Below, piece after piece: positions 44,997 through 52,578 of a stretch of 64,000 bases of DNA. The notes beneath the pieces are model-generated. The model saw only the letters and a program-made list of their open reading frames with translations. It had not been told where the DNA came from and did not search any database. The translations under genes and the position numbers were made by a program. This DNA is from Gleimia sp. 6138-11-ORH1 (GTDB lineage Bacteria > Actinomycetota > Actinomycetes > Actinomycetales > Actinomycetaceae): NCBI RefSeq assembly GCF_024814355.1, contig NZ_JANUXV010000001.1:682001-746000 (forward strand). Reading direction: 5' to 3'. The number at the start of each line of letters is the position of its first letter. Within the stretch, counting starts at the first letter, position 1.

Positions 44997-45032
44997 CAAG
45001 GTGTCCAGGCGTTTAACTGCTTGGACACCTTG
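44997..45032. terminator. Hairpin terminator between MFS and S66 genes
   Basis: An 11-bp stem (44997-45007 with 45022-45032) lies between these convergent genes. Confidence 0.65.
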
Positions 45033-45034
45033 TA

Positions 45035-46063
45035 TTATGCGAAGGTAATCGTTTGTTTTTGAGTATCTACTTCTGCTTCGATTCCGAAAGGAATGATACA
45101 TCTGGGGGTTGCGTGACCAATATTCACGTTATAGACAAGGGAGATTTCCTTATCAGCTAGTTCCGTTAGAAGAATTTCCTTGTATTCATCGTAGTATTTT
45201 TCATTTTGAGGTTTTCCTACTATCGCTCCGGTGATCACATCAAAGATTCCATAGTTCTTTAGAGCGCTTATCATTTTTCTATACAACTCTGGAGATGGTT
45301 TTTCCTCGCTTGTTTCTATGAGAAGAATCTTATCTTTCCAGTCTGCTAGCTGCGGGAAAAGAGCGTACTGCTGGCACAATGATACGCTGTCAGCATATCG
45401 AGTATTATCGAAAATCTGGTAAATGGATTCCAAACAGCCACCTAAAATTTCACCTTGAAACACTGGCTTTCCTTTTAAGAGTTCAAAACCTTGATTGAGG
45501 TGGCTTTCCATTTCTCTGCCGATAGAGTTTACGCTGAAATCTTCCCTTTCGTCATACCAAAGATCACTAGGTCGTATTTCTTTTACTTTTCCGGTGAAGA
45601 TTAGCTCTTCAAAGTACTGTTTGGAATAAGGTAGCATTTCTTTGGAAAGCTCACAGATATCGGGCAAAAAGGCTTGCCCGTAAAAGGTTTTGATGCCAAC
45701 TTTATTTAGCATAAAATGGTTGATCGTTGTATCAGAAAAACCTAAAAAGATTTTTTGTTTCGCTGCTTTTTTCAGCTCATCTTTTCCAAATAAATGGGGT
45801 AATAATCTGTAGGTGTCATCGCCACCGATAGCGCACAGTATCATGTCAATAGAATCATCCTTAAGAGCTGCTAATAGATCCTGTGCTCTACATTCAGGAT
45901 GGTCCTTTAGGAATTCGATCCCTTTAAGTGCATGTGGTAAAAATTCGACTTCAATGCCGTATTGTTTTAGTCTTTCCAATCCAATTTCCAGTTCGTGTTT
46001 GATAAAGTCTTCGCCTAATACACCACTGGATAAACTAACAATCCCCACTTTTTTCACGCGCAT
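45035..46063 (-). CDS. S66-family peptidase (LD-carboxypeptidase / MccF-like)
   Basis: The 342 residues follow the S66 fold: CAIGGDDTYRLLPHL, the nucleophile Ser110 in GFSDTT, LIETSEE (Glu of the triad) and a His in NIGHATP. The family includes LD-carboxypeptidases of peptidoglycan recycling and MccF, which cleaves microcin C-type aminoacyl nucleotides and confers self-immunity. The sequence with a long central loop and the GGxxT pattern looks closer to the MccF-like subgroup, but this is not certain. AT-rich codon use suggests acquisition from a Firmicute. Confidence 0.78.
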   Translation of the reverse strand: MRVKKVGIVSLSSGVLGEDFIKHELEIGLERLKQYGIEVEFLPHALKGIEFLKDHPECRAQDLLAALKDDSIDMILCAIGGDDTYRLLPHLFGKDELKKAAKQKIFLGFSDTTINHFMLNKVGIKTFYGQAFLPDICELSKEMLPYSKQYFEELIFTGKVKEIRPSDLWYDEREDFSVNSIGREMESHLNQGFELLKGKPVFQGEILGGCLESIYQIFDNTRYADSVSLCQQYALFPQLADWKDKILLIETSEEKPSPELYRKMISALKNYGIFDVITGAIVGKPQNEKYYDEYKEILLTELADKEISLVYNVNIGHATPRCIIPFGIEAEVDTQKQTITFA

Positions 46064-46257
46064 CTTAAAACTCTTCTCTTTAGATTCATTTGCCGCGTCT
46101 TGGCATTCTAACTTTCATCACGATCATAATTAAGCGGCGCAATTTATAACCGGGTTTCCAGATTATGTATGTTGATTTCATCCATTTCTTTTCTTTTTCA
46201 AAATACTACAGGCGTTTCGCGATCTTTTCGAGGGGGTCTGGTTTCTGCCCCACCCTC

Positions 46258-46298
46258 TGTCAAGGTCACTTGACAGTAAAGCTAACTTGACGTAAAGT
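46258..46298 (+). promoter_or_regulatory. Promoter with overlapping palindromic operator
   Basis: TTGACA (46270-46275), a 17-bp spacer and TAAAGT (46293-46298) form a strong promoter about 57 bases before the membrane-protein ATG. The -35 box is the right half of an inverted repeat, TGTCAAG (46258-46264) and CTTGACA (46269-46275). ACTTGAC also recurs at 46285-46291 inside the spacer. A repressor bound here would block RNA polymerase; the XRE protein encoded two genes on is the natural candidate. Confidence 0.6.
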
Positions 46299-46354
46299 TT
46301 TATTTACATCCGGATGTGCATTCCACTACTCCTACTAGAACAGAAAGTAACACC

Positions 46355-46819
46355 ATGAAGAACCTTAAGAACACCTCAACCCCTTGGGGGCAAGTCAAGT
46401 TCGGCAAGAAACCACGCAAAGCCGCCATCACAATTGCCCTACCCGCTGGACTATTTAGCGCAACTATACTTTCAGCTTTAGCCACCTATCTAATGCCACG
46501 TTATGACATCTGGTGGCAAAGCATACTAATTTACCTGATCATGCTAACTCCAATAGCTGTAGCAGGAGCATGGGCGCTGCTCGTCGATCGTTCAACACTG
46601 CCTGGCGCGGTACGCAACCCGGAAGAATCTGTTGAACAGGCTTGGGCAAAAACTGCTGCATTAAACGCTTTCACCACAAATGTCATCCTCATTTCCATCG
46701 GACTGACAGTCAGCGTCCTGGCAAACTACCAGACTATCTCTAACACGCTTTTAGTAGTTCTTTTACTCCATCTAGCAGCTTTCGCATTTTCCTACCAAAT
46801 CGAAGCACGTAGAAAGTAA
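46355..46819 (+). CDS. Multispan membrane protein paired with an XRE regulator
   Basis: The ATG with AGAAAG upstream gives 154 residues; a frame extension of 13 codons lacks SD support. Four hydrophobic helices are visible, at about 30-50, 58-78, 105-125 and 130-148. No named domain is recognised. A small membrane protein followed by a short XRE protein four bases later is a common bacterial pair, and the two must be cotranscribed. Confidence 0.65.
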   Translation: MKNLKNTSTPWGQVKFGKKPRKAAITIALPAGLFSATILSALATYLMPRYDIWWQSILIYLIMLTPIAVAGAWALLVDRSTLPGAVRNPEESVEQAWAKTAALNAFTTNVILISIGLTVSVLANYQTISNTLLVVLLLHLAAFAFSYQIEARRK

Positions 46820-46823
46820 GACC

Positions 46824-47024
46824 ATGAAAAATTCCCTAGCTACACTGCGTAAAGAACGCGGTTTATCACAAGAAGACCTGGGTAAACTACTAGGCGTTTC
46901 ACGCCAGACAATCATTTCTATCGAAAAAGAACGCTTCGACCCGTCCTTACCATTAGCGTTTGAGATTGCACGCACTTTTGATCGGCCGATCGAAGAAATC
47001 TTCTTCCCAGAAAACCAACCTTAA
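46824..47024 (+). CDS. Small XRE-family transcription regulator
   Basis: The 66 residues are almost wholly a Cro/CI helix-turn-helix: LRKERGLSQEDLGKLLGVSRQTIISIEKERFDPSLPLAF, ending in IEEIFFPE as in the YozG-like group. It is placed after the membrane-protein gene with four bases between. The palindrome upstream of that gene is a probable autoregulatory site. Confidence 0.85.
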   Translation: MKNSLATLRKERGLSQEDLGKLLGVSRQTIISIEKERFDPSLPLAFEIARTFDRPIEEIFFPENQP

Positions 47025-47442
47025 GCAGGCGCCCTCGTAATACTAACCCCACGTTGCCAACTGCTAACCACCAAGACGGCATTAGAAAGGCAACCCCCAA
47101 GTAATCAACGAAATCTGCCGAACTTAAAATGTATTGTGGGCTGACCCTCCCCTGCCTTCTCAATTTTGGAATCATTACATCAATAACCAGGTGACAAAAT
47201 GGATAACTCGCTCCTGAACTGCCATTTATGGCGGTTGAACACGTTTCTTTTTCAAAAGCATGAAAAAGATTCCCTCACCACGTTATCTCCTACAGCTCAC
47301 CCCCTGCAGAAGCTGCAACAAGGAAAACACGGACACTAGAAATACATTGTGTCACTCGTAAAAACCTGAGAATAAAGCCGGGGATATATTCACTCCTGAT
47401 ACAATTTAAATCTAAAAATAACTATCAGATAAGGAAACTAAA
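47025..47442. other. 418-bp region without a supported gene
   Basis: No frame with plausible coding character is seen on either strand. There is one weak 8-bp hairpin with one G-T pair (47217-47224 with 47229-47236). The stretch precedes the VOC gene and must contain its promoter, but no clear element can be named. Confidence 0.5.
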
Positions 47443-47778
47443 ATGAAAATTCTTGCCATCCGCTACAGCGCTGATACCGCACAAATGCGTCATTTCTACA
47501 CCACTCTTGGACTATCCCTGAATGAAGAAACTGCTTCCGATGGCTGGTCAGAAATGCACGGATCGGGAGGTTACGTAGCAGTCCACTCTCGCTACGCCGA
47601 AACTCTTCCAACTCATGATGTTGAGCTGTCTTTAGAAGCCGAAGAACCCTTAGAAGCTATCCAAACGCGTCTGAGCGATGCAGGCTTCGACGCGGGCGAA
47701 ATCGTTCTGGAGGACTTCGGTCGCTCACTACGTCTCAAAGACCCCGAAGGTATGCCATTACAAATCAACGGGCAGTAA
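47443..47778 (+). CDS. VOC-superfamily (glyoxalase/bleomycin-resistance-like) protein
   Basis: The 111 residues form one vicinal-oxygen-chelate unit pair: MRHFYTTLGLSLNEE at the start and LEDFGRSLRLKDPEGMPLQING at the end, which is the classic terminal strand-loop-strand. Whether it binds metal is unclear because the ligand His/Glu set is incomplete. The substrate is unknown. It borders the prophage remnant, which begins a few bases after its stop. Confidence 0.75.
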   Translation: MKILAIRYSADTAQMRHFYTTLGLSLNEETASDGWSEMHGSGGYVAVHSRYAETLPTHDVELSLEAEEPLEAIQTRLSDAGFDAGEIVLEDFGRSLRLKDPEGMPLQINGQ

Positions 47779-47820
47779 GTGCCACTATACCTCGAATAAA
47801 CTCACCCAAACTGAATGTGA

Positions 47821-48331
47821 GCACTCTACGGCAGGCTCGACCTCGCCAGCGCAACTGACATCACCGCGTTCGTGCTCATATTCCCGCCCCAAGATGAGGT
47901 GGATAAGTATGTGGTCGTCCCGCGGTTTTGGATCCCCGAAGACAACATCGAAGCCCGCGTGAACCGTGACCACGTACCCTACGACAGGTGGGGAGCAGTT
48001 CAGATGAGCCAAAACCTTGAAGAACTCGGCTTCCACCGTCGTGCCTTTTGGACAAGGCTTCAAAGACATAAGCCCACCGTCTAAAGAGTTCATGAAACTC
48101 GCCCTAGAAGGCAAGCTGGCGCACGGTGGCCACCCGGTACTCGCCTGGATGGTGGATAACATTCGCATCCGGAAAGACCCCGCAGGCAACATCAAACCCG
48201 ACAAACCAAAATCCATCGAGAAAATCGACGGCGTGGTTGCCACCATCATGGCACTCGACCGAGCCATCCGATGCGGAATTGAGAAATACTTTGGCTCTGT
48301 TTATGACCAACGTGGGTTACTTTTGCTCTAA
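47821..48331 (+). pseudogene. Phage terminase large subunit, truncated and frameshifted
   Basis: The translation YGRLDLASATDITAFVL leads to DEVDKYVVVPRFWIPED and RDHVPYD, which matches HK97-type terminases. The sequence then jumps at about 47985 straight to RWGAVQMSQNLEELGF, losing roughly 40 residues that normally lie between. One extra base near 48031-48034 shifts the frame to STVVPFGQGFKD, and the nuclease-domain end KIDGVVATIMALDRAIRCG follows. The N-terminal ATPase part is absent. It cannot make a working terminase. Confidence 0.85.
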
Positions 48332-48370
48332 AGTATCTAATAAGTCACACATCACATTTAAGGAATTGAA

Positions 48371-48938
48371 ATGACTGTACCACAGACATTGATTTCGCAG
48401 GGATTTATTAGGCTTGACAAGTCGGAGGAGTCCTTACATTGTTTTGACGAATTTAAAGCATGGGTTGAGTCGCTGCAAGTTGACGCGAGCACTTATAAAA
48501 CAGTGCGGAGTTTCTATGATTCTTTAGAAATCTAGAGTTTCCAATCCTGATTACACGGGTCTGCAGATGTTCCAACGCCCAGACTTATATGAGGACTATC
48601 CCGTATGGTTAGATCTCTCCAAGTTTGTTGTTGAGAAGCGATTTTTCGACGGATTCTTCTCGGATAAACATCCTAAGTATGTCGAACCAAATGTGACTCT
48701 AGAGAGATTTGCAACTTGGAATCGGATTCAAGAGTCTATGCAGGACAAGTCAGGTGTCAATCCAACTTCAGGTCGCAACGAAGTGTGGGATATCGAAGTG
48801 CGACTCTTCGTTGATTCTGATGGAACTTTGAAGGTTGCTGATTTCGGAACAGGTGGCAGGCACCGCATTGCCGCAGCACTAGCTCTGGGCGCTGCGCTAA
48901 TTCCTGTAAATGTAGTCAACACTCCTGAACCAATCTGA
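48371..48938 (+). pseudogene. ParB/sulfiredoxin-like domain protein, frameshifted
   Basis: A 54-residue frame from an ATG stops at TAG (48533-48535). The next frame is open from 48528 and continues as RVSNPDYTGLQ and on for ~135 residues, ending in ADFGTGGRHRIAAALALGAALIPVNVV. The G-x-G-G-R-H-R-I-A-A segment resembles the ParB-like nuclease/sulfiredoxin fold motif. One base change near 48530 would join both parts into a protein of about 188 residues. It lies between two phage fragments and has its own hairpin terminator, so it could be a phage cargo gene or a host gene. Confidence 0.6.
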
Positions 48939-48958
48939 TCTAATCACAACAGTATTTA

Positions 48959-48985
48959 TGCCCCCTCTCAAAGTGAGAGGGGGCA
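48959..48985 (+). terminator. Hairpin terminator after the ParB-like gene
   Basis: A 12-bp perfect G/C-rich stem (48959-48970 with 48974-48985) with an AAG loop follows the stop by about 20 bases. Confidence 0.75.
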
Positions 48986-49008
48986 CAAATACTTTTCAGG
49001 GAGCCTTA

Positions 49009-49434
49009 ATGGGTTTGTTTTCATGGTTACGTCATGGTTTCACACAAAACCTCAGTATACAGGTTTCACCTCTGTCGTCTGGGTATTCGTTCTTTTTGGT
49101 TCTACCTCGTCGGGTAGGAGTGTGAATGAGCGGGCTGAGATACAGATGAAGGCGGTTTATGGGTGTGTGCGTATCCTTGCGGAGGCTGTTGCGGGGCTTC
49201 CGTTGCGCGCGTATCGGTCGGAGTCTGCTGGTTCAACGGTTAAGGCTGTTGATCACCCGTTGTACCGGTTGCTTCATGATGAGCCCAAACCCGGAGATGA
49301 CGTCGTTTGTGTTCCGTGAGACCTTGATGACGCATCTTCTTTTGTGGGGTAATGCGTATGCGCTGGTGGTGCGTAACGGCCGAGGCTAAGTGCTGGGGTT
49401 GCACCCGCTGATACCCAATCGCATTCTCCCTGAT
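49009..49434 (+). pseudogene. Phage portal protein, 5' part with three frameshifts
   Basis: The ATG after AGGGAG begins MGLFSWLR, the usual start of HK97-type portals. A T-run at 49093-49097 has lost one base; the true sequence continues GSTSSGRSVNERAEIQMKAV, VRILAEAVAGLPLRAY and DHPLYRLLHDEP. An extra A near 49287-49289 shifts again to NPEMTSFVFRETLMTHL and LLWGNAYALVVRNGRG. A third shift near 49382-49391 leads to VLGLHPLIPNRILPD. There the portal ends and the tail gene begins, so a deletion of most structural genes has joined them. Confidence 0.85.
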
Positions 49435-49435
49435 T

Positions 49436-50329
49436 AACGTCTCTCCTAAAACCGTGTTGATTAGCGGGAAACGCATTCACATTACCGGTAGCACTCAGAT
49501 TGACAAGGCAGCGATCCACGGGGCAACCATTATTGACGCAACGATTACTAACGCGAAAATCGCCTCCCTTGACGCTGCAAAGATTACTACTGGTGTGTTG
49601 AGTGCTGCGCGTATTGGGGCTGGTTCTATTACGGCTGATAAGCTGGCGGCTAACGCCATTAAAGTGGGGTTAAGCGGGTGGAGTGACAGTATTCGTGTCA
49701 GCCCGTATTCACTCTCCTGGTATTCAGGTTCCACGTTGGAAGGACAGATTTCTTCTGTAGGGATGGAGTTCTACTACGGCAGCCGCTTCATCGGAGTAAT
49801 GGGGCAAGGCTTTAAAGAAGGCGATAACAATGTGCGTGGGATTGCCATGCAGCTCAACGGTCAAGGCGACTACGTCACCTGGTCATACCGCTCAGGAGCC
49901 TCAGGCACCTACACCACCATGTTCACCCTCGACCCCAAAGGCAAGTTCAACCCCAGCGAGCCAGGCATCCACCTGGGAGCTGCCCTCTACACCCACGCCT
50001 ACAACTTCTACACCAGCGGCAGGCGAGACATCTACCTAGCAGACTGATCGCTCACTGGTTTAGGAACGTATCCGGGGTGGGCGAGCCTCAACGGTAAAGC
50101 CAAACTCATTTTCCAAACCGAAGACCTCATGTTCGTCACCCGAAACTACTTCTACAACATGACCTACCTCGTCAGCCGAGTCAAAGACCTCATGAGCCGG
50201 ATGAACACCCTCATCAGTCTGCTCAACCACGGATGGATTACCTCCATCACCGACAAAGGCGGAGGCAACATCTCATGGAACTTTTACCCCAACACCGGCC
50301 TGCAATCCATGAGCACCGCCTTCGCATAA
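49436..50329 (+). pseudogene. Phage minor tail / tail-fibre protein, 3' part with an in-frame TGA
   Basis: The frame enters from the deletion junction as NVSPKTVLISGKRIHITGST, then runs through repeated strand units (ATIIDATITNAKIASLDAAKI, SITADKLAANAIK), a pattern usual for C-terminal tail-fibre regions. It stops at TGA (50045-50047) after RRDIYLAD, but the same frame is open right after the stop for 94 codons (TYPGWASLNGKAKLIFQTEDL onward, ending MSTAFA). A nonsense change in one original gene is therefore likely. A GTG at 49454 is a fortuitous start. Confidence 0.75.
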
Positions 50330-50352
50330 CCACACGTTAGGAGAAACCCGTC

Positions 50353-50805
50353 GTGCCTTTCATAATTGAAAATCGCTACATCCAACCCGCCATCACCCTC
50401 CTTGACAACCTGCCCCTCTCAGGCGCTTTCTCACGCGCGAGAACCAGGTTCATCACCCAACTCGCCACGCACCTCACCGCCTTACAGGAGGCGGAGTACG
50501 CTCTCGTGGCAGAACACGCCACCACCAACACAGGTGAGCCCATCATCGAAGCGGATGGCACCTTCACTTTCGCTAGCCCAGAAAACGTGAATGCCTTCTG
50601 CGCCGAACACGCAACCCTCCTGGCTGAGCGTGCGCTGATTGAAACTGAGGCCTACGAAGGACACCACGATCTGGTGCGTCAAGCACTCGAAAACACTGAC
50701 GCTGTTTTCACTGGTGTTGAGGCGGTTGCCTACGACGCGCTGCTCACCACCTTGGAAAACACTGCTGTGGGAGGTGAAGATGGTGGATCGGCTCATCAAG
50801 CCTGA
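50353..50805 (+). CDS. Phage DUF1617-like protein
   Basis: The 150-residue, mostly helical, acidic protein starts at GTG with AGGAG ten bases before. The opening IENRYIQPAITLLDNLPLSGAFSRARTRF resembles the small DUF1617-type proteins that lie between tail and lysis genes of Gram-positive siphophages. The function is unknown. The reading frame is intact. Its last 26 bases overlap the next gene. Confidence 0.6.
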   Translation: MPFIIENRYIQPAITLLDNLPLSGAFSRARTRFITQLATHLTALQEAEYALVAEHATTNTGEPIIEADGTFTFASPENVNAFCAEHATLLAERALIETEAYEGHHDLVRQALENTDAVFTGVEAVAYDALLTTLENTAVGGEDGGSAHQA

Positions 50806-51046
50806 CAAGAAAACATTCCGCGCCAGTAAACCCGCCCCCGACACCATCAATGAGGCACTAGTGCCAGACCAGCTCAGCCAAACCCTCACCCTCACGCCAC
50901 ACACGTATGCTTCCATCATTGACACGGGTGGTGACACGGCAGACGATACGCAACCCGACACGGCTGCTGACATGGAGCCTGATACGCCCCTTGCCCACCC
51001 AGGTATGGGTGGTGGTGTTTCTTTCTTGGAGGATGCCCATGCATGA
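50780..51046 (+). CDS. Small phage protein upstream of holin
   Basis: The ATG stands five bases after a perfect GGAGG and gives 88 residues. The sequence is polar, with a Thr/Asp-rich middle (GGDTADDTQPDTAADMEPDT) and no known domain. In its position between DUF1617-like and holin genes a short XkdX-like protein is common, but similarity is not visible. It overlaps both neighbours by a few bases, which points to translational coupling. Confidence 0.65.
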   Translation: MVDRLIKPDKKTFRASKPAPDTINEALVPDQLSQTLTLTPHTYASIIDTGGDTADDTQPDTAADMEPDTPLAHPGMGGGVSFLEDAHA

Positions 51047-51536
51047 CCTACACATTTACTCTCACGCTTTCAAAGGCGCAACCGCCCTGGCTGGGGGTGT
51101 GGTGGGGTGGTTTTTCGGGCAAGCTGATGGCTTCCTCCTCACCCTGATCGCCTTCACCATCGCCGACTACATCTCTGGAGTTCTGGCTGCTATTGCCACC
51201 AGGCAGTTATCGAGCGCGGTGGGGTTTAAGGGGATTGCGAAGAAAATTCTCATCTTGACTCTTGTCGGCCTAGCCTACCTCCTCGACGCCTATCTGCTCC
51301 ACGGGTCGGATGCTTTGCGGATGGCCGTGATTTTCTTCTACATCTCCAATGAGGGCATCAGCCTGATCGAAAACGCTGCCCGCCTTGGCCTGCCTGTCCC
51401 ACCCCAGGTGCGTGAGGTACTCAAAACCCTTACCACCGGCTCACCACCCATACCCCAGAACCCGCCCTCTTCTCAGGCTAGGAGCCCACCCTCATCTGGG
51501 AGTCGGGTTACGCCTCCGTATCAACGCCGCCACTAA
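51039..51536 (+). CDS. Phage holin
   Basis: The 165-residue protein starts at the second of two close ATGs, six bases after GGAGG. Three hydrophobic segments at about 14-33, 36-52 and 65-85 and the motif FTIADYISGVLAAI fit the phage-lysis holin family (Holin_4 type). A long Pro/Ser-rich tail follows. It would form membrane lesions that free the endolysin encoded next. The reading frame is intact. Confidence 0.82.
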   Translation: MHDLHIYSHAFKGATALAGGVVGWFFGQADGFLLTLIAFTIADYISGVLAAIATRQLSSAVGFKGIAKKILILTLVGLAYLLDAYLLHGSDALRMAVIFFYISNEGISLIENAARLGLPVPPQVREVLKTLTTGSPPIPQNPPSSQARSPPSSGSRVTPPYQRRH

Positions 51537-51597
51537 ATACAGTGGCGGCTTTCCTATACCCCGAAACCAACTTGCTTATTACTGAAGGAGATTTGTT

Positions 51598-52456
51598 GTG
51601 AAGAATTGGAATCGTCTCGAGGCTGATATCAACCTAATCATGAACAAGCACTACACCCCAGACCGTGATGGCAACCGCATCACCAAGATTATTGTTCACC
51701 ACAACTGCGCAAACCTCACCACCCGGGGCTGCTATGACGTGTGGCAGACCCGAGAAGCTTCCGCCCACTACCAAGTAGAAGGAAATGGCACCATCGGCCA
51801 GCTCGTGTGGGACGCGGACACCGCCTGGCACGCAGGCAACTGGCAAGCAAACCTCACCAGCATCGGCATTGAGCACGCCAACAACCACATCGGCCACCCC
51901 TGGACAATCAGCGAGGCCACGTTGGATAACGGAGCTCACTTGGTTGGCGCACTATGCCACCACTACAAGCTAGGACGCCCAAAGTGGGGTGTGAACGTGT
52001 TTGGCCAACAGCATTTCACCGCAACCAACTTCCCAGGTGAGATCGCGGGTGCCCAGCATGGTGCTTACATGGCACGCGCCCAGTACTGGTATGACCACAT
52101 GAACGGCACACCAACGCCTTCTCCTGCACCGGCTCCGGCTCCCAAGCCTGCGGGTAAGAGCATTGATGACCTGGCTCGTGAGGTCATAGGCGGCGCGTGG
52201 GGTAATGGCGAAGAACGACATGCTCGCCTGACCTCTGCTGGGTATAACTACGACATGGTGCAAACCCGGGTTAACCAGCTCCTCGGAGCCGCGCCAACAC
52301 CAGCGAAGAAGCCCGCGCCTCCTGCTCCAAACATTGATGCCCTAGCCGACGCGGTCATCCTAGGATGAATACGGCAACGGGGAGGAGCACCGACGCCGCC
52401 AGGGCAACCTCTACGACCAAGTCCAGGCACGCGTCAACGCCAAACTCAGCAGATAA
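51598..52456 (+). pseudogene. Endolysin: N-acetylmuramoyl-L-alanine amidase with CW_7 repeats, frameshifted near the end
   Basis: The GTG start follows GGAG. The Amidase_2 domain is full: zinc His34 in IVHHNC, HAGNW, IGIEHANN and a later QQHF region. A Pro/Ala linker leads to a first CW_7 (Cpl-7 type) wall-binding repeat (SIDDLAREVIGGAWGNGEERHARL). A second repeat begins NIDALADAVILG and then hits TGA at 52366-52368. In the next frame the repeat continues as EYGNGEEHRRRQGNLYDQVQARVN and stops at TAA, 52454-52456. The product as read has 256 residues, a full enzyme and one binding repeat, so it may still act. Confidence 0.85.
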
Positions 52457-52497
52457 GTCGTTGTTTACTAAACGCAGTAGTGACTTGACATTTTCTA

Positions 52498-52526
52498 TTG
52501 CATGCTCTCTGTCGGTTCGGTATATT
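52498..52526 (+). promoter_or_regulatory. Predicted promoter of the bacteriocin locus
   Basis: TTGCAT (52498-52503), a 17-bp spacer and TATATT (52521-52526) form a good sigma-70 type promoter between the endolysin and the precursor gene. Transcription would begin near 52533. Confidence 0.65.
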
Positions 52527-52529
52527 GAA

Positions 52530-52559
52530 AATGTGTAGAGCATTGAGGCTTTACACATT
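52530..52559 (+). promoter_or_regulatory. 5'-leader stem-loop before the bacteriocin gene
   Basis: An 11-bp stem with one mismatch (52530-52540 with 52549-52559) and an 8-nt loop lies at or just after the predicted transcription start. AAGGAG (52567-52572) lies 8 bases past it, so the structure leaves the ribosome site free and could stabilise the mRNA. Confidence 0.6.
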
Positions 52560-52578
52560 GGAGTCGAAGGAGATAATC

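Larger units (their letters stand above)
47785..52456. mobile_element. Decayed prophage remnant
   Basis: In order: terminase C-terminal part, an unrelated ParB-like insert, portal N-terminal part, the end of a tail gene, a DUF1617-like protein, a small ORF, holin and endolysin, all on the plus strand. Head, maturation and most tail genes, integrase and repressor are absent. At least six frameshifts or nonsense changes and two internal deletions are visible. Attachment sites were not found. The boundaries are those of the first and last recognisable phage genes. Confidence 0.85.

Noticed and set aside
48567-48938. Treating the ParB-like second frame as an independent intact gene starting at ATG 48567
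   Set aside because: The frame is open and protein-like for 13 codons upstream and joins naturally with the preceding frame; no SD sequence stands before 48567.
49454-49456. GTG as true start of the tail gene
   Set aside because: The frame with tail-fibre character extends upstream of it to the deletion junction, and no SD sequence is present.
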